A DNA stretch of 64,000 bases from Parabacteroides johnsonii DSM 18315 (GCF_025151045.1 NZ_CP102285.1:4216001-4280000), one strand, 5' to 3'. Shown: positions 48,587-58,347, counted from the stretch's first letter. The notes: a model not told the origin generated them from the sequence alone. A program made the numbers and translations.

Positions 48587-50644
48587 TCAGAAGCCCATTA
48601 GGAAATCGACAAGATTCGTATCCCCTTCCAGCTCCAAACGTTTCCTCAAACGGTATCGACGCAGCTCTATCGCCCGTACGGATACGTTCATGAGGGACGC
48701 GATTTCCTTCGTGGAGAGATTCATGCGGAGCAGACAGCAGATGCGGAGATCGCCTGTCGTGAGATCACTGTATCGCTGCCTGAGGCGGTCCATGAAATTC
48801 TGGTGCGTACTGTTGAAATAGCTTTCAAACAGTACCCAGTCCGCCTGGTTGTTCAAAGTCTCTTCCATCAAAGTTTTCATGCGGATGTAGAGTTTGTTCG
48901 GATAACGTTCACCCAGCGTCTCCTTCTGCTTTTCCAGTTCTTCCAACAGGCTTTGGACGGCCTGGTTGCGTTTGACAAGGGCTGTAGTCTGGAGTGTCAG
49001 CTCGTTATTTTTGTTTTGCAGCTCGGCTTCGAGCATCTGGTTTTTTATGAGCTGCATCTGCTGTTGTTCGGCCTGCCGTTCGGCTTCGGCTTTTTCCTGT
49101 TCTTCCTTATGCAGGTTTCTCAGGTTGTAGCGGAGCACGGCCTGCACGAGGAACCAGACGAGTGCGATATAGACCAGCCACGCCCATACGGTGTTATACC
49201 AGGGAGGACGGACTTCGATGGGGAGTGTGAGTTCGGGATAGGGCCCCTTGATGACATATTTGCGGACTTTTAATTCATACCTCCCTTCCGGTAATTGCAG
49301 GAAAGTGATTTTCCCGTCGTGTTGCCAGGCAGACCAGTCCGAAGATACGCCTTCGATCTTGTAACTGATCTGGTGGTTGGAGGTGAATATTGTGGTGCCT
49401 GCCCAGACATTGAATTCCTGGAAGTCGTGTGGGAGAGAAATGTGCTGCGTGTTGATCGGCAGGCGATGGATGCCGGAAGCATCGACATATTCAAGTCCCG
49501 AAATCTTCAGGGGAGTGCTGCCCAGACTGTTGCCGATCAGTTCCCGGATGTTGATCAATAAAGCCCCTTGCATGGCGGAGACCAAGACCAGCGAATCGTT
49601 TAAAGGGATGATCCGTTTGCCCCTCGTCACGAGGTTCATATTGTAATTGTCGAAGAGCAGGCGGCATTTCAATGTCCCGATGCCGTCTGCCACGTGAAAC
49701 AATCCGGCTTCGTTTCCGATGGAAAGCCAGTAGAGGTCGTCACCGGCCGGGTAAACGAGTCCGGCTTGGGCGAATATTCCCAATGCTTCCGTGTTCCGGA
49801 ATAATTGCTTGACGTCCGGTACGGGGGCTTTGTCGGTTTTGAGATAAGGTTGTGCTTCGGCTTCGTTTACGGGAACGAAAGGACTTGTGGCTCCTAATGA
49901 GCGTTTGAAATAACCGAGGTTGGTCTGGATATACAATTCTTCGCCATCCAATCCGGCATTCGCCAGTTTGCCGATCGCGCTTCTTTTCCCTAATAAGGTG
50001 ATTGGGGGATCGAAAGAGATTTGTGATAATCCGTTGTCGAGCGCCACCCAGATTTGTCGTGTGTCTTGTACGCAGATAAAGCGGACGATGTTGTCTTGTA
50101 GCTGGTTCTGCAGAGACAGATGTTGCAGGATCGTACCGTCGGAATCCGTGATATATAATCCTTGTGTCAGGGTGCCGATGAAAAAGAGCGTTCCGTTGGT
50201 CGCAAAGGCGCTTGGTTGTGCGTCTTGTATTTCTTTGGGTAAAGTAAAAGGTGTTTCAACGGCTGGTGGGGTGAAGCGGACTTCTGGCGGAACCATGTTT
50301 AGCGGGCGGTATCGAAGGGTTCCGTCCTTGTCGTATGTCCAGCTTCCCAGCATCGTCTCGTTACGGGTGTAAATCGTGTCGTTGTAGTTGGTTACGCCGG
50401 TCACCTCTTCCTGTCCCGGCAGTGAATAGAGCCTCCAGGTATTGCCATCGAAAGCAAGCAGGCCGGAATTGTTGGCGACATACAGCATACCGTCGGGTGT
50501 TAGCGAAAAGCCCCAGTTCTGGCAACTCGCCTTATAATCGTCGACCGTATAATTTTTTACGAATACATAGGGAATGGCTACTGACGCGCACACGGTATGT
50601 ACCGTGAACAGGAAAGAAATGAGAATGATCAGCAGTCTGTACAT
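48587..50644 (-). CDS. Membrane-anchored sensor-regulator: propeller, Y_Y_Y, coiled coil, LuxR HTH
   Basis: The 685-residue protein starts at the ATG at 50644 (MYRLLIILISFLFTV), giving a signal/membrane N-terminus. The upstream frame belongs to a repeat. A periplasmic beta-propeller (about 25-380), a Y_Y_Y domain (about 400-485), one membrane helix (WYNTVWAWLVYIALVWFLVQ), a long coiled coil (about 520-610) and a LuxR-type HTH (LRMNLSTKEIASLMNVSVRA) follow. It therefore senses outside and binds DNA directly, with no kinase domain. The ligand is unknown. An SQR-like gene follows it 196 bases on. Confidence 0.88.
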   Translation of the reverse strand: MYRLLIILISFLFTVHTVCASVAIPYVFVKNYTVDDYKASCQNWGFSLTPDGMLYVANNSGLLAFDGNTWRLYSLPGQEEVTGVTNYNDTIYTRNETMLGSWTYDKDGTLRYRPLNMVPPEVRFTPPAVETPFTLPKEIQDAQPSAFATNGTLFFIGTLTQGLYITDSDGTILQHLSLQNQLQDNIVRFICVQDTRQIWVALDNGLSQISFDPPITLLGKRSAIGKLANAGLDGEELYIQTNLGYFKRSLGATSPFVPVNEAEAQPYLKTDKAPVPDVKQLFRNTEALGIFAQAGLVYPAGDDLYWLSIGNEAGLFHVADGIGTLKCRLLFDNYNMNLVTRGKRIIPLNDSLVLVSAMQGALLINIRELIGNSLGSTPLKISGLEYVDASGIHRLPINTQHISLPHDFQEFNVWAGTTIFTSNHQISYKIEGVSSDWSAWQHDGKITFLQLPEGRYELKVRKYVIKGPYPELTLPIEVRPPWYNTVWAWLVYIALVWFLVQAVLRYNLRNLHKEEQEKAEAERQAEQQQMQLIKNQMLEAELQNKNNELTLQTTALVKRNQAVQSLLEELEKQKETLGERYPNKLYIRMKTLMEETLNNQADWVLFESYFNSTHQNFMDRLRQRYSDLTTGDLRICCLLRMNLSTKEIASLMNVSVRAIELRRYRLRKRLELEGDTNLVDFLMGF

Positions 50645-50663
50645 AGGTCTATTATGAATAAAA

Positions 50664-50806
50664 GGGAGGTGTGTCAAAATCTCCTTGTCCTCGCGCTTGA
50701 TGCGGGGCCGCAAAAGGACAGACCTTATCAATCAGATTTTTATAGGGCCGGTTTTAATGCGATCCCGCGTCAAGCGCGGGAACAGGATAGTTTTGACACA
50801 CCTCCC
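50664..50806. mobile_element. MITE-like element with perfect 16-bp terminal inverted repeats
   Basis: The left end GGGAGGTGTGTCAAAA (50664-50679) is the exact reverse complement of the right end TTTTGACACACCTCCC (50791-50806). The 143-bp element contains no ORF and has inner CGCGCTTGATGCGGG/CCCGCGTCAAGCGCGG arms. A degraded relative is at 16034-16168. I see no clear target-site duplication. It sits in front of the LuxR-type regulator gene. Confidence 0.7.
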
Positions 50807-50839
50807 TGAATTGTGCTGCAAATATACTTAAATTCTTAT

Positions 50840-53800
50840 TTATTTGTATTCCTGCCAGCTCTTAATCTGGATGCCTTTTTCATCCATATTGCAGAAAGCG
50901 CTGATGAAGGCACTTGCCAAACGGGCGTTGGTGATCAACGGAATGTTGTGATCGATCGCCGCACGACGGATCTTGTAGCCGTTGGTCAGCTCGCGCTTGC
51001 TGTGGTCCTTCGGTATGTTGACAACCAGTTCGAACACGTGCTGGCTGAACATATCCATAATGTTCAGGTCGCCCTGTTCGTCCGGCCAGCAAACAGCTGT
51101 CGCAGGGATACCGTTTTCATTCAGGAATTTAGCTGTTCCGGCTGTTCCGTAGATGTTGTAACCTTTGGCTGCCAGCATGTGGCAAGGTTCCAGCAGTTCG
51201 GCTTTGCTCTTGGCGGCACCGGAAGAGACTAACACGTTCTTCTGTGGGATTCTGTTTCCGACAGCCATCATGGCAGAAAGCAGTGCTTCGTCGAAGTCGT
51301 CGCCGATACAACCTACTTCACCTGTAGAGCTCATATCTACGCCCAGTACAGGGTCAGCCTTGTGTAGACGGGCGAATGAGAACTGCGAAGCCTTCACGCC
51401 GATCCAGTCGATGTCGAATGCGCTCTTGTCCGGTTTGGTGTAAGGAGCATCGAGCATGATACGGGTAGCCGTTTCGATAAAGTTGCGTTTCAGAACTTTG
51501 GATACGAACGGGAAGCTGCGGGATGCACGCAGGTTACATTCGATTACCTTCACGTCGTTGTTCTTGGCTAGGAACTGGATGTTGAACGGTCCGCTGATAT
51601 TCAACTCTTTGGCGATCATCTTGCTGACCTTCTTGATGCGGCGGGCTGTTTCGAAGTAGATCTTCTGTGCCGGGAATACCAATGTCGCGTCACCGGAGTG
51701 AACACCGGCAAACTCGATATGTTCGGAGATGGCATATTCAACCACTTCGCCGTTCATGGCTACCGCGTCGAATTCGATCTCTTTCGCTCCCTGCAGGAAT
51801 TCGGAAACGACTACCGGATATTCTTTGGAAACCTTGGCTGCCAGGTTCAGGAATTCGATCATCTGTTCCTTGTTGTGGCATACGTTCATGGCTGCGCCGG
51901 AAAGCACGTAAGACGGACGGATCAGAATCGGGAAACCTACCTTTGCGATAAAGGCGTCGATCTCTTCCATGCTGGTCAACTCGGCCCAACGCGGCTGGTC
52001 GATACCTAACGTATCCAGCATCGCGGAGAATTTATGACGGTTTTCGGCACGGTCGATCGACAGCGGCGAAGTGCCTAATACTGGGACGTTTTGACGGTAC
52101 AGCTTCATGGCAAGGTTGTTCGGGATCTGTCCGCCTACGGACACGATTACGCCCTTCGGCAGTTCTAAGTCCATGACGTCGAGTACACGTTCGAACGACA
52201 GTTCGTCGAAGTACAGGCGGTCGCACATATCATAATCGGTGGAAACCGTTTCCGGGTTGTAGTTGATCATGATGGATTTGTAGCCTAACTTGCGGGCTGT
52301 CTGTGCGGCATTCACCGAACACCAGTCGAACTCTACGGAAGAACCGATGCGATAAGCTCCCGAACCTAAGATCACGACACTCTTGTCGTTCGGATAGTAA
52401 GAGATATCGTGCTGGCTACCGTCGTATGTCATATACAAGTAGTTCGTCAGTTCGGGATGTTCCGAGGCGATCGTATTGATGCGTTTTACGCTCGGTAGGA
52501 TACCTAATTTCTTACGCAGGTTACGCACGCGGATGTTTTCCTTTTCCATGTTGCCTTCCGGATTTTCAACATAGCGGGCGATCTGGAAGTCGGAGAATCC
52601 CAGGCGTTTTGCTTCCTTCAGCACATCTTCCGGCAGATCCTCGATCTTATTGTAGGCAGACAGTACTTTCGTATAGTCTACGATGTTTTTCAGTTTTTCC
52701 AGGAACCACGGGGTGATTTTGGATAGTTCGTGTATGCGGTCTACCGTGTAGCCTTCTTCAAGCGCTTTGGCTACGGCGAAAATACGCAAGTCGGTCGGGT
52801 TGGCCAGTGCGTCGTCCAGGTTGTCGAATTCCACGTCGTTATTGCCGACGAAGCCGTGCATGCCCTGTCCGATCATGCGCAGACCTTTCTGCATGATTTC
52901 CTCGAAGCTCTTACCGATCGACATGATCTCGCCGACAGACTTCATGCTCGAACCGATCAGACGGCTTACACCGACGAACTTGGTCAAGTCCCAACGCGGG
53001 ATCTTCACGATCATGTAGTCTACTTCCGGTGCTTTATAGGCGGAGTTGGGGGTTCCCATTTCGCCGATTTCGTCAAGGCTGTAACCCAGCGCCAACTTGG
53101 CTGCCACGAATGCCAGCGGATAACCGCTCGCTTTGGAGGCAAGTGCGGAAGAACGGCTCAGGCGGGCGTTTACTTCGATCACGCGGTAGTCACAAGTCTC
53201 GGAGTTGAATGCGTACTGGATGTTACATTCGCCGACGATACCTAAATGGCGGATCGTCTTGGTTGAAAGTTCTTTCAGCAGATCCAGTTCTTTGTCTGTC
53301 AGTGAACAGGTAGGAGCGACAACGATACTTTCGCCGGTATGTACGCCTAACGGGTCCACATTTTCCATGCTTACGACCGTGAAGCAGTGGTCGTTCTTGT
53401 CGCGGATTACTTCAAATTCGATTTCCTTCCAGCCTTTCAGCGATTCTTCCACCAATACCTGGGGAGAATAGGCGAAAGCACTTTCTGCCAGCGAACGCAG
53501 TTCGGCCTCGTCCTTGCAGATACCGCTACCCATACCGCCCAATGCGTATGCGGAACGGATCATAACCGGGAAACCGATCTCGTAAGCCGCCTTTACGGCG
53601 TCTTCCAGGTTTTCGACAGCGTGGCTGACCGGAGTTTTTACTGCTATCTCGTCAAGTTTCTTAACAAACAGGTCGCGGTCTTCTGTGTACATGATTGCTT
53701 CGACCGAAGTTCCCAGTACTTTTACACCATATTTGGCCAGTGTTCCGCTGGTATACAGTTCGGTTCCGCAGTTCAGGGCAGTCTGTCCGCCAAAAGCCAG

Positions 53801-54058
53801 CAGGATACCGTCCGGTTGTTCTTTTTTGATCACTTCTTCAACAAAATAAGGAGTGATCGGCAGGAAATACACCTTGTCGGCTACCCCTTCTGATGTTTGA
53901 ATGGTTGCAATGTTCGGATTGAGCAATACGGTGCTGATTCCTTCTTCTTTCAGCGCCTTCAATGCTTGTGAGCCAGAGTAGTCAAATTCTCCGGCTTGTC
54001 CGATCTTCAGGGCACCCGAGCCCAGAACAATCACCTTTTTGATACCACTTTTCGACAT
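50840..54058 (-). CDS. carB: Carbamoyl-phosphate synthase large subunit
   Basis: The 1072-residue protein is complete: N-terminal ATP-grasp half (IIVLGSGALKIGQAGEFDYS-like start, SAYALGGMGSG), oligomerisation domain, second ATP-grasp half (IRPSYVLSGAAMNV) and an MGS-like C-terminal allosteric domain. It makes carbamoyl phosphate for pyrimidines and arginine. No carA gene adjoins it. An attenuator-like leader lies immediately upstream. Confidence 0.97.
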   Translation of the reverse strand: MSKSGIKKVIVLGSGALKIGQAGEFDYSGSQALKALKEEGISTVLLNPNIATIQTSEGVADKVYFLPITPYFVEEVIKKEQPDGILLAFGGQTALNCGTELYTSGTLAKYGVKVLGTSVEAIMYTEDRDLFVKKLDEIAVKTPVSHAVENLEDAVKAAYEIGFPVMIRSAYALGGMGSGICKDEAELRSLAESAFAYSPQVLVEESLKGWKEIEFEVIRDKNDHCFTVVSMENVDPLGVHTGESIVVAPTCSLTDKELDLLKELSTKTIRHLGIVGECNIQYAFNSETCDYRVIEVNARLSRSSALASKASGYPLAFVAAKLALGYSLDEIGEMGTPNSAYKAPEVDYMIVKIPRWDLTKFVGVSRLIGSSMKSVGEIMSIGKSFEEIMQKGLRMIGQGMHGFVGNNDVEFDNLDDALANPTDLRIFAVAKALEEGYTVDRIHELSKITPWFLEKLKNIVDYTKVLSAYNKIEDLPEDVLKEAKRLGFSDFQIARYVENPEGNMEKENIRVRNLRKKLGILPSVKRINTIASEHPELTNYLYMTYDGSQHDISYYPNDKSVVILGSGAYRIGSSVEFDWCSVNAAQTARKLGYKSIMINYNPETVSTDYDMCDRLYFDELSFERVLDVMDLELPKGVIVSVGGQIPNNLAMKLYRQNVPVLGTSPLSIDRAENRHKFSAMLDTLGIDQPRWAELTSMEEIDAFIAKVGFPILIRPSYVLSGAAMNVCHNKEQMIEFLNLAAKVSKEYPVVVSEFLQGAKEIEFDAVAMNGEVVEYAISEHIEFAGVHSGDATLVFPAQKIYFETARRIKKVSKMIAKELNISGPFNIQFLAKNNDVKVIECNLRASRSFPFVSKVLKRNFIETATRIMLDAPYTKPDKSAFDIDWIGVKASQFSFARLHKADPVLGVDMSSTGEVGCIGDDFDEALLSAMMAVGNRIPQKNVLVSSGAAKSKAELLEPCHMLAAKGYNIYGTAGTAKFLNENGIPATAVCWPDEQGDLNIMDMFSQHVFELVVNIPKDHSKRELTNGYKIRRAAIDHNIPLITNARLASAFISAFCNMDEKGIQIKSWQEYK

Positions 54059-54127
54059 AGTAATTTGGGTTGTTTAATTTATTGATTTTATAGAATGTTA
54101 TAATTGTCTTACGAGATCATAAGGCAC

Positions 54128-54162
54128 AAAAAAAATGCGTTAGTAAAAATAACTAACGCATC
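54128..54162 (-). terminator. Strong intrinsic terminator inside the carB leader (attenuator)
   Basis: On the minus strand ATGCGTTAGT and ACTAACGCAT form a perfect 10-bp stem with a 7-base loop followed by eight T. It lies between the carB promoter and the carB start, and its 5' arm begins one base after the stop codon of a 34-codon leader ORF. Confidence 0.85.
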
Positions 54163-54267
54163 CTATATAACCAAATGATAATCCTTTAAAATAAAGAAAT
54201 GAGCTTCATTGTCCGACATATAACCGGAAAAGTATGCTGGATTATCCTTATGTGCCTTCTGTGTCAT
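54163..54267 (-). CDS. Possible 34-aa leader peptide of carB
   Basis: The ATG at 54267 opens 34 codons ending in TAG at 54163-54165, immediately before the terminator stem. It begins about 18 bases after the predicted transcription start. The peptide (MTQKAHKDNPAYFSGYMSDN, then EAHFFILKDYHLVI) is not rich in arginine. The geometry suggests ribosome position could open or close the terminator, but a short ORF this near a promoter may arise by chance. Confidence 0.4.
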   Translation of the reverse strand: MTQKAHKDNPAYFSGYMSDNEAHFFILKDYHLVI

Positions 54268-54291
54268 GAAACTCTATCTTCAAAATTTCGG

Positions 54292-54299
54292 CAAAGATA
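54292..54299 (-). promoter_or_regulatory. -7 element (TATCTTTG) for carB leader
   Basis: The minus strand reads TATCTTTG about 235 bases upstream of carB, giving a long leader that contains the terminator. Confidence 0.65.
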
Positions 54300-54593
54300 A
54301 GGCTTATATTTTAAATATGCAAGAGGTTCAGACTGTCTCTTTTTTGAAAAACACCCTTTAGGCCAATAGGACAATCGCGTCAAAAGATTCTTTTCCGACT
54401 ATCTTTTACTAATTGTCATTTTGACAACCTAATCAGGGTATTTACTATCAAATAGAATGTTAAAAAATATTACCCTTGCGGGTAATTTCCAAAAGATGCC
54501 CTACTAATTCAAATTAGATGGGATAGAGGTATCGTTTTGATAATTTTATTTTCCTATCTTTACCTCATCAATCATTCAAATAATTCTGATATT
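54300..54593. other. Divergent spacer between carB leader promoter and heparinase gene
   Basis: No gene or strong fold. A TATCTTTA near-consensus element lies about 40 bases before the heparinase-family ATG. Confidence 0.5.
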
Positions 54594-56423
54594 ATGAATA
54601 AGACGCTTTATCTCATTTTTACTTGTTTCCTTCTGTGTGCCGGCACCCGTCTTGCCGCCCAGACTTTTGATTATGATCGGGTGAGCGGCCATCCCCGCTT
54701 GTTGATGAAGCAGGGCGAGGAACGGCAGATACGGGAAAGCCTGAAAGATAATCCCGAAATGCAGCGCGTCTATAATCAGATTGTCGGAGAAGCCGACCAG
54801 TTGTTGGTCTGCCCGACGCTGACGTATAAGAAAGAGGGACGCCGTCTGTTGGCCGTTTCCCGTGAAGCGTTGAAGCGTATTTTCGACCTTTCATTTGTGT
54901 ATCGGATGACCGGCGAAGATAAATACCGTCTGCGTGCCGAGCAGGAGATGGTGTCTGTCTGCTCGTTTGACGACTGGAACCCGTCTCATTTTCTGGATGT
55001 CGGCGAGATGACGATGGCGGTTGCGATCGGCTATGACTGGCTGTTCGATAAGCTGTCTCCGGAGACAAGGAGATTGGCACGTGAATCGATTCTTCAGAAA
55101 GGTTTTGCTCCGTCGAACGACAAACAATATAACTGGTTTCTGAAAGCGGAAAACAACTGGAACCAGGTTTGCAATACCGGTTTGGTATATGGAGCCCTTG
55201 CCCTTTTGGACTCGGATGGCAAGGAGGCGGCTGCTGTCATCGAACGGGCTATGTCGTCTGTCCCCCTGTCGATGAAAGTGTATGCCCCTGACGGCAACTA
55301 TCCGGAAGGATATAATTATTGGGGATATGGGACGAGTTTCAACGTGATGTTGATCGCTGCGCTGGAATCGGCTCTCGGTTCGGACGGTGGGCTGAGTACG
55401 GTGGAGGGCTTTATGCCTTCGGCCCGCTTCATGCAGTATATGGCGGGGACGACCGGTCTTGCCTTCAATTTCAGTGATGCACGCGAAACGACTCAATCTT
55501 TTCCAGCCATGTTTTGGTATGCATCCAAATTGGGCGATCCTTCCTTGCTCTGGAACGAAAAAATATTCCTGACACGCGAGGATACGCATTTTACTGCGGA
55601 GGAAGAGCGTTTCTTGCCGATTATCCTGATCTATGGTTCCCGTTTCGATATGAAAGAAGTGACGCCGCCTGTCTCGAAAATCTGGACTGGACATGGAAAA
55701 GTGCCTGTAGCCCTGATCCGTACCGGATGGGACAAAGGAGAAGGTTTTTATGTCGGGATAAAAGGAGGAACGGCTTCGGCCAACCATGCCCATATGGATG
55801 CCGGCTCATTTGTGTTCGAAGCTCTGGGAGTACGCTGGGCGCAAGATTTGGGTATGCAGGAGTATTATTCGCTGGAAAAGGAGGGGGTGCGTTTGTGGAA
55901 CGGTAATCAGGACGGGCAACGTTGGGATGTCTTCCGCTATAATAACTTTGTACATAATACGTTGACGGTGAACGGAGAGAAACACCAGGTAAAAGGAACG
56001 GTCCCGATCCTTGCTACCTATACGAAAGATGCACGGTTAGGGGCCAGTTTGGATATGACTTCACTGTTCGGCGGTAGTCTGAAAAAAGCGACACGCGAGG
56101 TCGTGCTTGTGAAGGAGCGGTATTTGCAGGTAACGGATCAGGTGCAGGCTGCCGGCAAACCGGCTTCCGTCCGGTGGACAATGGTCACATCCGCCACTCC
56201 TAAGTTGCTCGATCCTCACACGATGGAGTTGACGAAAGAAGGTAAGAAATTACATGTGATTATCGACAGCCCTTCGGCTGCTATATTTTCGGTGGTCGAT
56301 AATGTTCCGTCTCACAGCTACGATGCTCCGAATCCCGGTTCCGTCCGGATTGTTTTTGATGCTGATGTGAAAGCCGGTCGGAAAGAAACTTTGAAAGTGC
56401 GTCTGGTTCCGGTTGTGGAATAA
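54594..56423 (+). CDS. Heparinase II/III-family polysaccharide lyase-like secreted enzyme
   Basis: The 609-residue product starts at the ATG at 54594, which opens a signal peptide (MNKTLYLIFTCFLLCAG). An alpha/alpha toroid (about 30-370, with AENNWNQVCNTGLVYGALAL and GYNYWGYGTSFNVMLIAAL) is followed by a beta-sandwich heparinase II/III domain (GGTASANHAHMDAGSFVF, VHNTLTVNGEKH). Family enzymes cleave glycosaminoglycans or other uronate polymers in the periplasm. No other polysaccharide-utilisation genes adjoin it, so the target is unknown. Confidence 0.86.
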   Translation: MNKTLYLIFTCFLLCAGTRLAAQTFDYDRVSGHPRLLMKQGEERQIRESLKDNPEMQRVYNQIVGEADQLLVCPTLTYKKEGRRLLAVSREALKRIFDLSFVYRMTGEDKYRLRAEQEMVSVCSFDDWNPSHFLDVGEMTMAVAIGYDWLFDKLSPETRRLARESILQKGFAPSNDKQYNWFLKAENNWNQVCNTGLVYGALALLDSDGKEAAAVIERAMSSVPLSMKVYAPDGNYPEGYNYWGYGTSFNVMLIAALESALGSDGGLSTVEGFMPSARFMQYMAGTTGLAFNFSDARETTQSFPAMFWYASKLGDPSLLWNEKIFLTREDTHFTAEEERFLPIILIYGSRFDMKEVTPPVSKIWTGHGKVPVALIRTGWDKGEGFYVGIKGGTASANHAHMDAGSFVFEALGVRWAQDLGMQEYYSLEKEGVRLWNGNQDGQRWDVFRYNNFVHNTLTVNGEKHQVKGTVPILATYTKDARLGASLDMTSLFGGSLKKATREVVLVKERYLQVTDQVQAAGKPASVRWTMVTSATPKLLDPHTMELTKEGKKLHVIIDSPSAAIFSVVDNVPSHSYDAPNPGSVRIVFDADVKAGRKETLKVRLVPVVE

Positions 56424-56433
56424 TATATGAATG

Positions 56434-56481
56434 TACCGATATGCCGGGGTACGACAATACCGGTGAATGGGCATATCGGTA
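56434..56481. terminator. Hairpin between convergent heparinase and ligase genes
   Basis: TACCGATATGCC (56434-56445) and GGCATATCGGTA (56470-56481) are perfect 12-base inverted arms. There is no clear T-run. Position suits a shared terminator. Confidence 0.5.
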
Positions 56482-56499
56482 TGCTTCAATTCCTGTTTG

Positions 56500-58326
56500 T
56501 TATTTACCGAAATCCCAGTTCCTGATGATTTGCAATATTTCCTCTTTCATCTCCTTCGTTATGTTGTTTTGTGTACTGGGCTGGAAGGCGAGAAACCTTT
56601 TGGCAGCCTTATGGAATTTGTCCGGATGTGAAAAAGAGGGGTGCGTATACAGTTTGGCGAGCAAGAAGTAGGTATATCCGTGTTCTGGCAGGATTCGACT
56701 GATTTCCAGTAGGTAACTTTCTGCTTTCCGGTATTGCTTGATCGCCTCTTCGTTTTCTGCAATTGCATAGTACAGTTCGGGAGCCGCACTTAGCTTTAAA
56801 GCCCTGTCCAACCACTTGATGGCAATATCGTGCTGCCCGGTCTTATAGAAACATTCTGCTCCTTCGTATAGGAAATCTGTCCGGTGGTATAACTGGACAA
56901 ATAGGTCGGTATATCGGCTGGCTGCTTGTTCGTATGCCTGATCGTGATATAATTCCTGAAGCGTCTTCCATTCCTTATAGCTATAGTAGGTATCTTTCTG
57001 TCCATAGAAAAGAATGCAGGTGAGGGCGGCAGCGATGGCGCTGATATACGGGATGCTCCTCTGTGCCCGTTGCTTGTCGTGCTTCGGATTGGTCACACAT
57101 ATGACAGTCAGGAATAAGAGCAGGACCCAATAGGTCGGGAGTTGGAGCGGATAGGAATAAAGGGCGAAGATTCCGAGCGCCAGAATTCCGCCGGATGCTC
57201 CTATTTGTCTGTGTCTGATACCGTAATAGAGAGAAAATGCCAACCAAAAGATAAAGAGTAGCAAGCCTGTAATACCTAACTCAAGTCCTATCTGCAGATA
57301 TTCGTTGTATGCATACCGGGGACAGGTTGCGGTCTGTTTTTCTTTGGAAGAGGCGGTAGCGGTTTCGAAATAGGCGGATTGTCCCTTTGCGTATGTGGCA
57401 GGAAAGCCGCCTATGCCCGTGCCGGTTACCGGATGTTCCATGATGGCCTGCGTCGTGATATTCCAGATCAAAAGCCGGCGGTCTCCAGCCTGGGCTTTTT
57501 GGATATTTCCGACTAGGATGATTGCCGCGATGATAACAAACAGGATAATCGAAGAGATGGCGAACAGTTGGATATGTTTCTGTATGGCTTCTTTCGTCTG
57601 TTTCCATCCGATCATCTTCATCCAGCAAACCCAGATCCCGGAAAGGATGGCAGCCATCCATACGGGTTGGTCGGTTTTGAAGAGTAAGGCCGTGATAATC
57701 AAAGTAGCTCCGAGAATAGAAAAATAGAACAGGAAGGTACGGGATTCCCACAAAGCGACTTTGTCACAATTCTTAAAACGGAGTAACGTATTCAGGCAGA
57801 CCGGGAAAATGACCGCGATATAGCCGTAGAAAGGTTCCGGTTTCAGCGATGTTTCAAGCAGTCTGAAGACCGGATGGGTGATGGGAGCAGGATCGATAGA
57901 ATGGCTGATCCCCCAGATGGCTGGAACGATTCCGGTGAATATGATGATCGTAATGAAAAACGGGCGTAATTCCTGGTGTGCCTGTAAAGCGCCTCTGAGC
58001 ATAAACCAGAGGGCGACTAGCTGGGCGATGAAAAGGAAACGTTCCGGTTGAAGATTCTCGTCTTTGTCGTAAGAAACCAGTACGATACCGAATAGGAGCA
58101 ACAATAAGGCGTCCGGTAATGAAAAGATAAAACGGCTTTTCCTTGTTGTAAATTCCATAAGTAGAACCCCACCGGCTAATAAGAGAGATGTGAAATGAAA
58201 CCAGCAAACTTTTCCGGACAGCGTGCTGTCTGCTAATTCCGGATTCATGGCGAAGATTATACACAATAGTAACATTCCACTCGTTGCGAGTAAAAGTAAT
58301 CTCAGATAACTAAAAAAATTATTCAT
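56500..58326 (-). CDS. O-antigen ligase/Wzy-type membrane protein with C-terminal TPR repeats
   Basis: This 608-residue protein has about eleven membrane helices (residues 8-435), including the Wzy_C-type periplasmic loop (ITTQAIMEHPVTGTGIGGFP...). A soluble C-terminal region follows with TPR-like repeats (about 460-600, EGAECFYKTGQHDIAIKWLD and AIAENEEAIKQYRKAESYLLE). The family polymerises or ligates lipid-linked glycans. TPR fusions may bind protein partners or glycoprotein substrates. A 200-base structured leader precedes it. Confidence 0.85.
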   Translation of the reverse strand: MNNFFSYLRLLLLATSGMLLLCIIFAMNPELADSTLSGKVCWFHFTSLLLAGGVLLMEFTTRKSRFIFSLPDALLLLLFGIVLVSYDKDENLQPERFLFIAQLVALWFMLRGALQAHQELRPFFITIIIFTGIVPAIWGISHSIDPAPITHPVFRLLETSLKPEPFYGYIAVIFPVCLNTLLRFKNCDKVALWESRTFLFYFSILGATLIITALLFKTDQPVWMAAILSGIWVCWMKMIGWKQTKEAIQKHIQLFAISSIILFVIIAAIILVGNIQKAQAGDRRLLIWNITTQAIMEHPVTGTGIGGFPATYAKGQSAYFETATASSKEKQTATCPRYAYNEYLQIGLELGITGLLLFIFWLAFSLYYGIRHRQIGASGGILALGIFALYSYPLQLPTYWVLLLFLTVICVTNPKHDKQRAQRSIPYISAIAAALTCILFYGQKDTYYSYKEWKTLQELYHDQAYEQAASRYTDLFVQLYHRTDFLYEGAECFYKTGQHDIAIKWLDRALKLSAAPELYYAIAENEEAIKQYRKAESYLLEISRILPEHGYTYFLLAKLYTHPSFSHPDKFHKAAKRFLAFQPSTQNNITKEMKEEILQIIRNWDFGK

Positions 58327-58347
58327 AATTATATTTATTAAAATGTG

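Noticed and set aside
54311-54345. Possible terminator AGAGGTTCAGACTGTCTCT with T-run
   Set aside because: Only four or five base pairs can form, too weak to call.
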